Assembly (NCBI RefSeq): GCF_030272615.1
Contig: NC_081410.1
Span: forward strand, 188,871,619 to 188,935,618
Source of the DNA: Cryptomeria japonica
Taxonomy: Eukaryota > Streptophyta > Pinopsida > Cupressales > Cupressaceae
Direction of reading: 5' to 3'
Length of the DNA: 64,000 nt
Part shown: in pieces, positions 33,976 to 45,489 of the stretch
Layout of the letters: every line of letters starts with the position of its first letter
Position numbering within the stretch: the stretch's first letter is position 1
Notes under the pieces: generated by a model
Seen by the model: the letters and a program-made list of their open reading frames with translations, nothing else
The model's database searches: none
What the model was told of the DNA's origin: nothing
Made by a program: the position numbers and the translations under genes

Positions 33976-35444
33976 TGTAGTCACATAAATCTATCCATTT
34001 TAATTAAAAGAATATTTGCTATTTATTTGATTAAAAATCCACTAGCCATCAATATTTAATTAATTCATCTTCAAAATATTCTCCTATTAATTAAATAAAT
34101 TATTCAATTTATTTAATTAATTCATTAAACCAAATTCACAATCAATTAAATGAATAAATCCTATTTATTCAATTTAATCCCCTTTCCTCTTTTAAATAAA
34201 TTAAATAAAACATTTATTTAAATCATAAAATCCACCCCACTTGCATTCTCCTAAAAATGCAACTTGCACCTATTTATTGAAATAAATGAATTTTATTTTA
34301 ATAAAAATCCTATTTTCTCTCACCCACCAAACCCACTTGCAATCCTAACCCCCTTCTAGATTCTTCTAAACCCTTACCAATTAGCCTAATCCATCCCCTA
34401 AATATTGTCACATTCCTAAGCAACTTGGAGTCACTTCTCAAAGACTCCAAAGTCTTTGAAAAGCATTAATTGCTTTGTGTGTTCAACAAATTAACCTCTA
34501 AAGTCTTCCAAACCACTAATGTCTCTTACATGACCATTTATGGTTAAATCCACTTACACCTATGGCTAGGGAGTTTCACCCCTAACTCAACCCTCATGTG
34601 ACCCATGTGTCTCCTCAAGCACTTATTGCTTTGACCATGGTTATCCTCACTAACTCTTGCACAAGAGTTTATCCATGGGATAAAAGCATTATTCTTTGGA
34701 TAATGAATTTATTCACTCAACCCAACCTTAACCTTAACTCCTGAGTTAACTCTTAGGTCATGTTAAGCATTTAATGCTTCTTCCCTCTCCTCTCAACCCA
34801 TCTCATGTTGACACTTGTCATCCTGGGATTGGGTTGAAAGTCCTCACATGGATTGAATACCATTCAATCCTGACCCTTGTTGAGATTACTCAATCTCAAC
34901 CATCCATTGCTCCATTTTTCCTATAAATAGAGCCCATTTCTTCATAATCTAGATCCTGAAAACTTGTATACATTTACATTATAGTGAATTTTAGAGAAGA
35001 GCATTTAGCATAAATCATAAATACATTGTTATTTTGGTCTAAAATAAATCATTCCCATTTCATAGAATCTAAATATTAGTTTATTCACACTTGTGTAGCA
35101 TTTAGATTAATCATTTGTCAATCTTGAGCCTCCATAAGACATCCATAGTGCAAAAAGCTGCTGAGAGCTAAGCTACAGTAATCTGGAACTTGGAGAGGAG
35201 AGGAACAAGGAAAGAGAAGCTACCAACATGGTAGAGAGCATATGGAAATGTTTAGTTACTTTTTGTAGATTCCTTAAGCTTTCTATTTGTTTAGTCTAGT
35301 GTCTTTCTTGATATGCTTGCTTAGGATAGTAGTCAATCTTTGATTTGCTAACACTAATGACTAACTCTTGTCTCTTGTGTTTCGTTGTGTGTGTTTAGCT
35401 ATCAAAACAGGTTTTTGCTAATCCTTCCATTTTGCACAGCATCA
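33976..35444 (+). repeat. E3 5' LTR
   Basis: 1,469 bp. TATAAATA at 34922-34929 followed by GAGCCC is the likely promoter. AT-rich U3 with TTAATTAA-type runs. It ends two bases before the primer site. Matches 51121-52590 along its whole length with scattered substitutions and a small indel near its start. Confidence 0.95.
34922..34929 (+). promoter_or_regulatory. E3 5' LTR TATA box
   Basis: TATAAATA within CCTATAAATAGAGCCC, repeated at 52075-52082 in the 3' LTR and on the minus strand at 31268-31275 in the related solo LTR. Confidence 0.7.
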
Positions 35445-35446
35445 TT

Positions 35447-35464
35447 TGGTGAACCCGACGTGAA
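35447..35464 (+). other. E3 primer binding site
   Basis: TGGTGAACCCGACGTGAA, starting two bases after the LTR. It begins with the TGG complementary to tRNA CCA ends; I cannot name the tRNA with confidence. It is not the iMet type seen in E1. Confidence 0.65.
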
Positions 35465-38178
35465 TCGAAGAACAACTTTTTGAAAAAAACTAACTTGTTT
35501 AACTGTTTTAATTGACACACAGGTCGCGCTTCGGTGCTTTTGTTCACACTTTAGCACTATCATTATTTGGTCTTCTAGCACTTTTGTTTCTACAATAGCG
35601 CTATTGTCCAAAACTTAGCGTTGTTTCTTATAGTATAGCGCTATTGTTCATTAGGTAGCACTTTTGTTTCCGTATTAGTGCATTTGTATTGTTGTATAAA
35701 TATTCTATTTTAGCGTTTTTGTCCTTACTTTCACGCTTTTGTGTTAAGTAGTGCTTCTGTTTTCACACAGAGTAGCACTATTGTAATAGAGCGTTGTAAA
35801 AAATTCTTTGTAACCGATAAATTAATTTTTCTTAGGCTTGTGGAAGCCTACCATGTGTTCGGATTTTACTAACTTTTTTGTTTCTTGTGCAGGTTTAAAC
35901 TAACCCTTTTTATTGCTTAAAATTCACTTTTCATAATTTTATTGCAAGTTAAAACAAACTCAAACACTTCATTTGGGGCTTAAAAATCAAAATTTTCATT
36001 TGGTGATTTAAAACTCAGAAGCAAAATTTTGTTTTTCATGCAAGATAGGCAACTTGAACACTTCATTTTGGTGCATAAAACTCAACCAAACAAATTTTGA
36101 TTTCCTTGCATCAAATTCAAATTAAAAATCACAATCCACACTTGGTCTTTGGGTAAATAAAAAGAACAATCAACTTGTCTCATTTTTCAAAGCGATTTAT
36201 TTCAGGCAAACGTGCTTTTCATTAAGTTGATGAGGATTTCATTTTTTCTAGTTTACTCAACATTTGCCTTTGAAGGATAAAAAGATCACCATGGTTGTTG
36301 AAGCAACATCTCCAAATAGATAGATCACCATTGCAATGATAAGTTAAAAAGAACAAGTGTATTTTATGTTTGGCACACTTGTGCAAAAGAGTTTGTTGAG
36401 TGGTCCTACTTCTAACACACACTATCCTCTCCCTTGGCTTTCATGGTCCTAGGTGTAAGAGAAATGTGTTAGTAACACTCAAAGTTTATCTTTTTAAGAG
36501 AGGCCTGCCAAGAGACACATCACTCTTGGGAATGACCTCACGTGGTAAATCCTTCGAGCCGCTATAGAAATCAGGTGTGAGTGAAAGTTGTAGCCTTGGG
36601 TATAGTTGTTCCTATGGTGTAACTTGCCAAAAGGACAAATGGGCCCCACCACAAGTTACAAGGCTCTTAAGTGAGTCACTGCAGATTGAACTTATGTCCA
36701 AAAACATCAAAAATTACTAAAACACCTTTAAGTAGTAGCCCACCCGTTCTATTGATTGAGGATATTTGTGAGAAGTTCAGTGCAAGAGCATAGAAGGTTT
36801 TTCTCCCAAGATACTCACCATACATATTTCTTTGAGTAGAAACATAGCTTTTTGAAAGGTTACGTGTAGCTTGATAAAAGTAGTGACTCCCCCATCATAG
36901 GGATCTTCTATTTGTTATGCTCGTGCAAGACTTATTATATCACATCCTTACCTACCACGATGGGATTCATAAGGTATGTAGTACCAAGTTGAAGAAATAT
37001 CAAGATGTGGGCTGAAATTATTGCAACTGGCCATTTGACCTTAGGGATAAAGAGTGTTTGAAGTGTTTTTCGTTTTGTGTCAAGACCAGTGCTAAACTGA
37101 TTTGACTTCAGGCTTTTTGGAACAACATACTCAAAAACATTTGGAAAGAAAAGGGTCATAAAGAGTCCAAAGATTGGGTTGATCTAGACCCACACTTATT
37201 TGTGCCTTTAAGGCAACATTCTTGTGTTTGTGTGCTTGCTTTGTTTTCTTGTCAAAGAAAAATAAAAAATCCAATTCCAAAAACAAGTATTCATCCAACA
37301 CAAAATTTTCAATACATTTTCAAAATACCAACAAAGTACAACAACAAAAGTATCAAACTATATGACCATTATTCACATCTTGAGAAAGAAGAATCTTCAT
37401 CAACATATCAACTTGAAAAAAAAACCATTGAGCTCAAAAGATTTTATCAAAAGGGGGAAATTCTTCTATCTTAATAGACGAATCCTTGTCTCTCATAGAA
37501 CCTTCTTGCATCACATGCATCTATACCTTCAAGGAAAATCAAACGAGTTTGATCAAGAGTTATTAAACCGCAGAGCTTTTACTCAATATAGAGCTTTGAG
37601 TTATCATCAGAACAAGGGAGGCAAGATCAATCTTGCCTTCTTTCCAGACATTTGTATCACATACAACTCAGCTAGGGAAGAACCACCTACTCCTGAACAA
37701 GAAGAGGAAGAGTTTGTTCCTTTTGTAACACAAAGTTTTTATTGAAGGACATTTCATCCATTTCCCACATTCACACATCATCAATCCATTCCAACTCTCA
37801 AAATATCAAGAGGTTTTTATCCTAAGTTCTCTTTCGATATTGCTTGAATCAAACACAATACATCACTTTTTAGAGTATCTCGACATATAGGATAAACTCA
37901 TCCTAAGAGGAATTTCTACGCAGGTTAAAACTAGTCTATGAGTGAATCCTCTCATTACTAGGTAGTTGAGTCTGTAACACATCCCAGATCTCTCTAAACC
38001 TTATCACATAAAACATTGTCAATCAAGCACATTAAGCAATTCAAGAAAGAACTTTGGTCACATATACCTTTTAGTGCTAGAGATCCATATGCAAAACACT
38101 CCACCAAAGATAAATCTCTCATTTCATCAACAACTCATCATCATTTTCACCCAACTTCAACAAAAACTTGTAAACAAA
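35465..38178 (+). other. E3 leader region with AGCGCT-motif array and no certain gene
   Basis: 35530-35790 holds about ten copies of a motif TAGC(G/A)CT(A/T)TTGT, including the perfect 16-base palindrome ACAATAGCGCTATTGT at 35594-35609. The remainder is AT-rich. Frames at 37202-37474 and 37362-37745 (the latter ending in an acidic PEQEEEEFVPF stretch) might be remains of the extra ORF found upstream of gag in Ogre elements, but no family motif proves it. Confidence 0.5.
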
Positions 38179-39948
38179 ATGGCTCAAACCAGATCTAGAA
38201 CTAGACAAATGGAAATTGAGGAAGAAGAGGAGGAAAATATCAATGAATTCCAAGAAGCTCTTGGGGGAAATTCAAATGATGAAAATCCAAGTACTCCTAC
38301 TCCTGCGGAAATAGAAAGAGAACAACACAACCCTCTCTTTAATAGATTTTTTGACGAAATACTCAAGAGCAATGCTGATGCTCACTTTTTAAGACTTGCC
38401 CAAGAGGGATCCAAACTACCCTCTAATTTTGATGTTGCACAACTAAGGCAAGCATCATAATGCCAAAGTCGTAATGAGGATGAAAGAGGTCGAGATCACA
38501 TCAGATACAACCTTCATCAAGGAAATCCCCCACCTCCTCCTCCTCCAAATGAAATAGACATGTTGTAGCAAGAAGTTGAGAATCTCGCCCAACAACTTCA
38601 TAGTGGTGTGAAAACTAATCAGTTTTCACTTAATGACATTTTTCCCTATCCCTTTGATAGGAATCTTCATATGCCACCTTTTCCACGAGGATTTGAAACA
38701 CCCAAGTTTGAAAAGTACCGAGGAAAAGGAGATCCTCACGATCATGTTAGAGAATTCCATTCAGCTTGCCTCGAAGTGGCATATGAGGACACATACCTAA
38801 TGCGACTTTTTCCCCAAAGTTTAGGAGGAACAACCACATCATGGTTTTCCCAACTACCAGGTGGCATTAGGACCTTCGAAGAACTAGTCTAGAAGTTCTT
38901 AGCACATTACTCACACAATATTAAACGTGATATCACCATGGCTGATATATGTAACACTAAGCAGAAAGCAGGAGAGATATTTTCATTCTTTCTGCAACGA
39001 TGGCATCAAATGTCTAGCAAACGTTCCCTTCAATTACCCGAACAAGAATTAGTGGAAATATTTATTTCCAACTTAAACGACGAAATGGAATTTCACCTAG
39101 ATGTAAAAGACACAGACTCTTTCAATGACATGATCACCAAAGGTTTAAAATGTGAGCGAGCTCTCATAAAAAAGGGGCTTATCAAGATATACAATGAACC
39201 AAAGGATGGCCCTCGCTCATGCTTCAATAGTGATAAGCATAACTTCTAGAACAAAAACAAAAATGTCGTCAATGATGAGATTGTAGATGCAAGGACCATC
39301 AAAAGTGCACATCCTGTGGTCCAATTTGTCGGACAGAACCCCCCACCCAAGAATAACACAGTTTCTCCTCCAAATCAAGGACACAATATATCTCAAGAGG
39401 AACCCAGACAATGCCAACAAAATTTTAAACCAAAACGAACATACACTCCCTCAGGGGAACCTATTGAAATGATGTTACGTTAGTTGGTTTCTCAAAATCT
39501 AGTGACCTTACCCAAAACATCAAATTACGAACCTCGGGTCAAACCTTCATGGTGGAGGGATACTGAACATTGCGATTTCCATCAAGGGAAAGGGCATAAG
39601 ACAAGCAATTGTCACAGATTGAAAGATCTTATTCAGGATCTCATTGACCGAGGTGAGATCGAAATCGAAGGACACGACCAAAAAACAACAAACAATGATC
39701 ATCTCATGTTAAAAAATCCACTTCCATCACAAGATCAAAGGGGTCCTTCCACTTCAGGGCGAAACACAGATACCACTGATTATATACGCACCACCTATAA
39801 TTACACTGTGAATCACCTATATGATGCCAGTGAACAAATTGCAACTATTACCATAAAAAATCCTAGCTCCACCTGCAATGTTGTTACACGTCGCGGCAAG
39901 ATCACCATAAAAGAAGCTCCACAAGACACCACATCTATCCCAAAGTAG
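38179..39948 (+). pseudogene. E3 gag, broken by stops
   Basis: Starts ATG 38179 (MAQTRSRTRQMEIEEEEEEN), acidic N-terminus. After TAA 38458-38460 and TAG 38566-38568 the capsid region reads FPRGFETPKFEKYRGKGDPH, then REFHSACLEVAYEDTYLMRLF, the retrotransposon gag block of Tat-like elements, then SWFSQLPGGI. More TAG codons follow at 38890-38892, about 39247 and 39481. A finger C-DF-H-QGKG-H-KTSN-C lies at 39571-39612, with RLKDLIQDLIDRGE after it, which is typical of this lineage. Frame is constant in most parts, so damage is mainly point nonsense. Confidence 0.88.
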
Positions 39949-40698
39949 TATAACCTTGTGGACCAATGAGATAAAATGCCTGCACTGATATCTATCTTAG
40001 AGCTATTATGCCTATCCCCATCTCATAAAACAATCTTGGATCAAGCTCTCCAAGAGGCATCAGTCCCTGCAAACCTAAATATAGATCAGTTCCAAGCCAT
40101 GGTTGGAAATCTAAGGTCATCACCTTGTCTCACTTTCTCTGAAAGTGACAATACATCCTTCCAGCAACCTCATAACGCCTCACTCCATATTGAAGGATTT
40201 ATTAACCAACACAGAATCAAACGAGTCTTGATCGACAATGGAGTAGGCCTGAATATCTGTACATTATAATTGGTCACAACATTGGGATATGCAATTGAAT
40301 AAGTGGATCCCTGCAAGAAGATAACAATCAAAGCCTATGATGATGCAGAGTGTTCATCCAAAAGAGTTGTTGTGCTACCGATCTGAGTGGGCCCAGTGGT
40401 GAAGCACATCATATGTCAAGTTCTGGACCTTCCTCTGACGTATAATTTGTTGTTAGGAAGACCTTGGATACACATCATGCAAGTCATTCCATCCACCTAC
40501 CATCAGTGTATCAAGTTCCCTCATAATGGTGTAGAAATTACAATCCTGGACGATGCAAATCCCTTTGCATATTGTCACAATATCAATAATCAACTAGAGA
40601 TTACCATTCCCAACAATAGAGAAGCCATCTCATCCACATCATATGTAAGTCCAGCCTCTCTTTCCAGTTCAAACACCACTATACCCAAGCAAGAGTAG
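39949..40698 (+). pseudogene. E3 aspartic protease region
   Basis: After two stops near 39946 and 39968 the frame reads LHIEGFINQHRIKRVLIDNG then VGLNICTL; the active-site triad expected as D-(S/T/G)-G is DNG here. TAA and TGA codons at 40267, 40300 and 40383 interrupt it. The second conserved block reads YNLLLGRPWIH (40441-40473), the C-terminal flap/hydrophobic motif of plant gypsy proteases. Upstream ALQEASVP...DQFQAMVGN is a linker seen in Tat-like polyproteins. Inactive here. Confidence 0.8.
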
Positions 40699-40704
40699 CT
40701 CAAG

Positions 40705-41685
40705 ATGAAAATAGCAGAGGAAGGTCATGGGGAGTACAATTTAAGCCAACTCTTTTGTGTTGGAAAAATGCCTACTTCTCCTAGAACTCATGGTAAACCT
40801 CAACGGTTACTTCAAACACCACAAGTCCAGCCAGCATGCACTTTGATGCCTTTCATCCTTGGAAAGAGTCAAGAAGAAGAGACCAGAGATGAGGACTTAG
40901 CAAAATGGATCTATAAAGATCCTATCACCACGAACATCCCACAAGCTAAGCTTCCCACCGATCAATATGGAAAAGGCATTCTCATTATGCAAAGAATGGG
41001 TTATGATGGTCAGAGTGCTTTGGGACCTTGCAAGCAAGAAAGATATGAACCACTGCAGTTGGAATTAAAGCCCAAAGATAACATAGGATTAGGCTTTCAA
41101 AAGGAGATCCTTCCTAAGCTTAGATCCAAAGGGAAACCTAACAAACCTCTATATCAACATACTACAAAGAAGTCACCTTTGATTATATCAGCAACACTGC
41201 GCACCATAACAACTGCCCCATTAAGGCTAAAAATCCCAGCAAAACCATCCACAACACTAGCCATCCCACCAATCAAACCAGCAACACCATCAGTAGCAAC
41301 AATAACATTAATAGCACCATTAGTAGTAGCAACTGTATCAAAATCCCCAGCAGTATCAACAACACTGGCAATTCCAGTAAAAGCAGTAGAGTCCACAGAA
41401 TCGATACTCCTCGTATCAGATTCATTAATCCCTATAATTCTTCCAGCAGTACCAATCATTCCATCTATCCAAGTACATCAGCTGATCACACTTGCAGTGT
41501 TTAATTCAAAGGACATCCTAGTATGGTATAGTAATCGGATACTGGAAAGTGACTCAGAGACTGACACACATGAGTGGGAATTTGAATTTGTCCAGCTTAA
41601 TACTTCAAATGAGGAAGTTGCATCACTACCTCCACCTCACAAAGAAATCCTTATTTACGGAGAAGCACAGATAAAGACCTCTTAG
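40705..41685 (+). pseudogene. E3 protease-RT linker with G-patch-like segment
   Basis: A 326-codon open stretch. Residues about 88-131 (YGKGILIMQRMGYDGQSALG, later IGLGF) have the spacing of a G-patch: hydrophobic residues, then Gly/aromatic, then Gly-x-x-Leu-Gly. G-patch segments also occur after protease in some other retroelements. Residues about 150-260 are Thr/Pro/Ala/Ile-rich low complexity. The end is acidic (ESDSETDTHEWEFEF). It is bounded by TAG codons before 40699 and at 41683-41685, so it is part of the polyprotein and not a separate gene. Confidence 0.6.
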
Positions 41686-41730
41686 GTTCTTGAACTGGAA
41701 ACATCTTCCATAGACCCTACATCACATCCC

Positions 41731-43680
41731 ATGCCTGATTCTGACAGGGAGAGTACCATCAACGACCTTCACCATAATGTCTTAACCCTCACTGATACAT
41801 CTAACGAACTTAACCTAATTGATGAGGTAATGCCCATTATCCATCCTAAACTCATCGAATGGAACCAATCTAACCCCCCATGCCTTGACCACTTCCAAAA
41901 CAATGAGGTGATCATTGACTTTTTGGAACTACGAGATAACATACCAAGCGAGGATCACAAAGATGGATTTTCCATAGAACTTAATAGCATAGCATACTTT
42001 GGGGCGGATGCCAAACCTTTCAGCTGCAAAAATATAACAGTAAAACAAGGATCTTCCAGTGAAAACCACACTGTGGCACTGTTTGATCCCACAAAAGTAA
42101 AAAGAAAGAGTGTATCCAATGGTGAAAACCTCTCCGAGGTGCTTGAGGATGAAAGGTTTGACATTCTCCCCTCTAATGCAAATCAGGAACGATCAACGAT
42201 CTTTATTGAAGAAATCCAAGAATACAATGTGGGGACTTCTGAGACTCCTCACCACATACATCTGGCATCTCTTTTAACACCAGAGGAACAACCTAAGTTT
42301 GTCGAATTCTTCAAAAAGTGTCAAATCAAATTTGTATGGTCATATGCAGACATGCCTGGTCTTGATCCTGATTTATTCATGCATCACCTTGTCGTAGCAG
42401 AAGGAGTCAAGCCGGTCAAGCAGAAGCTTCACAAGATGCATCCTTAGATTGCAATACTAGTCAAAGGAGAACTTAAGAAACTCTTGGATGTTGGTTTCAT
42501 TAGATCAATTGATTATGCAGATTGGATCTCCAATATTGTGCCTGTCGACAAACCAAATGCGAGCATTTGTATCTGTACTAACTTCAGAGATCTAAATAAG
42601 GCATGTCCTAAAGATGACTTCCCCCTACCAAACATCAACATAATAGTGGACCTAACAGCAGGACATGCCATTCTTTCTCTCATGGATGGTTTTTCAAGAT
42701 ACAACCAGATAAAGATCGCACCAGAGGATCAACATAAGACAACCTTCACATGTCCATGGGGAACATACTACTGGAATGTAATACCTTTTGCTCTAAAAAA
42801 TGCAAGAGCAACCTATCAATGAGCAATGACCACCATCTTCCATGGCATGATGCATACTATAATGGAAGATTATGTTGATGACTTACTGAAAAAATCACTA
42901 ACAAGAGAAGGTCATCTGTAAATATTAGATAAAATCTTTGATAGACTGGAACAATATCATGTTCAACTCAACCTAAAGAAATGTGTCTTTGGAGTAACCT
43001 TAGAGAAACTTCTAGGATACATTGTCTCAAGCAAAGGCATTGAGGTCAATCCTGCAAAGGTCAAAGCATTTATGGACATGCGACCTCCAAAGAACATCAG
43101 TCAGCTAAGGACATTACAAGGGCAGCTACAATGCATCTGAAGATTCATTGCACAGCTAGCAGATAAGTGCCATCCTTTTACACATTTGTTACATAAAAAC
43201 ATCCACTTTCAGTGGGATACCAAATCCCAGCAAGCATTCCAGATGCTTAAAGACTACCTCATGAATACACCATTGTTGATCCCACCGGATCCGAGTAAGC
43301 CTTTAATACTCTATATCTCAACAACAAATACATCATTAGGAGTGCTACTAGCCCAACACAATGCAAAAGGGAAAGAGTGTGCTATTTACTACATCCCTTG
43401 CACACTGGTTGGCTATGAACTCAATTACACACCTATTGAGCGAGCTTTCCTAGTAGTAATCTTGGCAGCTACTAAACTGAGGCACTATCTATTAACACAT
43501 AAAGTACAACTCATTGCCAAGATCGATCCACTAAAATACTTACTCAGCAAAGCAGCATTGACTAGTTGCTTGGCCAAATGGGTGATCATTCTAAGTGAAT
43601 TTGACATCGAGTATGTGGACCGTAAGGCTATCAAGGGCCAAGTTATTGCAGATCAGTTGGACGATGCACCCCTCATAGGA
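41731..43680 (+). pseudogene. E3 reverse transcriptase and RNase H
   Basis: An N-terminal linker (41731-42260), then RT from LVVAEGVKPVKQKLHKMHP with a TAG at 42445-42447. Motifs: NFRDLNKACPKDDFPLPNI, SLMDGFSRYNQI (first catalytic Asp), PFALKNARATYQ, then TGA 42820-42822, and YVDD at 42871-42882. After a TAA near 42919 and a TGA near 43138, RNase H follows: HFQWDTKSQQAF, YISTTNTSLGVLLAQ (Asn where Asp is usual), ELNYTPIERAFLVVI, then QVIADQL. The order and motif form are those of Tat-like Ty3/gypsy elements. The frame is mostly conserved; loss is by nonsense. Confidence 0.9.
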
Positions 43681-44397
43681 GATCATCCTCTCATTTCCAA
43701 TTTTCTAGATGAAGAGATACTCATTATCACAAAAGCACAACCATGGAAACTATACTTTGATGGTTCATACACTAGGCATGGATCGGAGGCAGGCATTCTG
43801 TTTATCACACCTCAAGGTGACAACATCCCAAAGTCTTACAGGCTCACATTTCCATGCACAAACAACATAACAGAATATGAGGCCTTGATCATGGGACTCA
43901 GACTAGCCATACAATGGAAATTAAAAGAGCTACAAATATATGGCGACTCCCAACTAGTCATTTGACAAGTAACCGATGAATATCAAACCAAGGATGACAA
44001 AATCATGTCGTACAAACAATGATGGATAGTTTAAAGGCATCATTCACTACTATCACCTTTGAGCAGATACCCAGAGATAAGAATCGAGCTGCTAACGCTA
44101 TGTCTACCATCACATCTCTCCTAAATCTTCCACAGAATTCAACACGCTATGAGTTCTTGGTAGAACAACTTTGGATTCCAGCTTATGATATCCCTGAATT
44201 TGAGATGATATGTCACCTTATCGGTTCTGAATCCCTATGGTATGGTGAGTTCTACACTTATCTACATGTTCATACACTTCCTCCTAACCAATCTAATAAC
44301 CAACGTAAAACCTTCATTCACCAAACCGCTCGATATAACATCATTGTTGAAACCCTATACCGACGTAGTCTTGATGGTGATGGTACTCTCGTTTGAT
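43681..44397 (+). pseudogene. E3 second, archaeal-type RNase H and linker
   Basis: WKLYFDGSYTRHGSEAGILF starts at 43744, with the first catalytic Asp at 43759-43761; NNITEYEALIMGLRLA carries Glu and YGDSQLVI carries the second Asp. This extra RNase H is known from the Tat/Ogre lineage and supports the classification of E3. A TGA at 43963-43965 and a frameshift near 44015 follow; the frame resumes at 44019-44396 (ITFEQIPRDKNRAANAM, then a Tat-like linker) and ends in TGA. Confidence 0.85.
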
Positions 44398-45489
44398 GTC
44401 TGGAACAAGATGAGATAACAAAGGCCTTGGAAGAGGTACATGAAGGAATTTGTGGAACTCACACAAGCGGTCCATCACTAGCCAAGAAGATCATACGATT
44501 TGGATACTATTGGCCGTTCATGGAAAAAGACTCCTATTATTTTGTCAGAAAATGCAAGAAATGTCAAGTTCATGGAGACCTAATACATGCACTAGCATAG
44601 GAATTGCAACCAATCACAACACCATGGCCTTTTTGTCAATGGGGACTTGACCTTGTGGGTAAAATCCATCCATCTTCATCCAACTATCACAAGTTCATTA
44701 TTACCGCCACCGAATACTTCACAAAGCAGTTCGAAGATGTTCCACTTACCCAAGTCATCGACAAGTAGATTGCCTCATTCATCTTTAATTACATCATCTG
44801 CCGGTATGGTGTACCCATGTCCATCATCACAGATAATGGTCTTCCATTCAAAAATCAAGATGTCTGTAAGCTCTGTGAGAAGTTTCACATCCAACACCAC
44901 TTTTCCACTCCCTATTACCCACAAGGCAATGGTCAGGCCAAAACATTGAACAAGAACATATTGAGAATCCTCAAGAAGATAGTCAATGATGTTAATCATG
45001 ATTGGCATGTTCAATTAAATCTAGCACTATGGGAGTATCAAGCTAGCATTCAAAACAACTCCTTACTCATTGGTCTATGGAGCTGAAGCTATCTTACCTA
45101 TTGAGGTCGAGATACCATCTCTACGGGTTTCCTTGCATAATCTCATAGATGATGAAGCATACCGAGTCTCACATCTTCAAGACTGGGAGCTACTTGATGA
45201 GAAATGACAAGCTGCATACAATCACCTCAAAGCCTATCAGCAGCGCATGAGCAGAAGCTATAATCATTGAGTTAGACCTCGCACATTTGAGGTAGGTGAT
45301 CTTGTTCATAGAGAGAATCCTTGTAACCAACCAAACAGAGAACATCAGGGAAAGTTTGAATCAAACTAGCTGGGTCCATATGTTATCACTACTATCTTTG
45401 GGTCTGGGGAATATCAATTGGCTACTTCAGAAGGAGAACCACTAGCAGATCTGATCAACAACATGAACCTCAAATGGTTTTATACATAA
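44398..45489 (+). pseudogene. E3 integrase
   Basis: Reads in several frames: zinc domain HEGICGTHTSGPSLAKKI, then YYWPFMEKD and CKKCQVHGD. Core: QWGLDLVGKIHP (first Asp), SIITDNGLPFKNQ (second Asp), STPYYPQGNGQAKTLNKN, where the residue in the third catalytic place (usually Glu after QA/QVE) is hard to assign, then ALWEYQAS. C-terminal part reads GAEAILPIEVEIPSLRV after a frameshift near 45080 and ends in LGPYVITTIFGSGEYQL-like SH3 region. Several TAG/TGA codons and at least two frameshifts are present. Confidence 0.85.
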
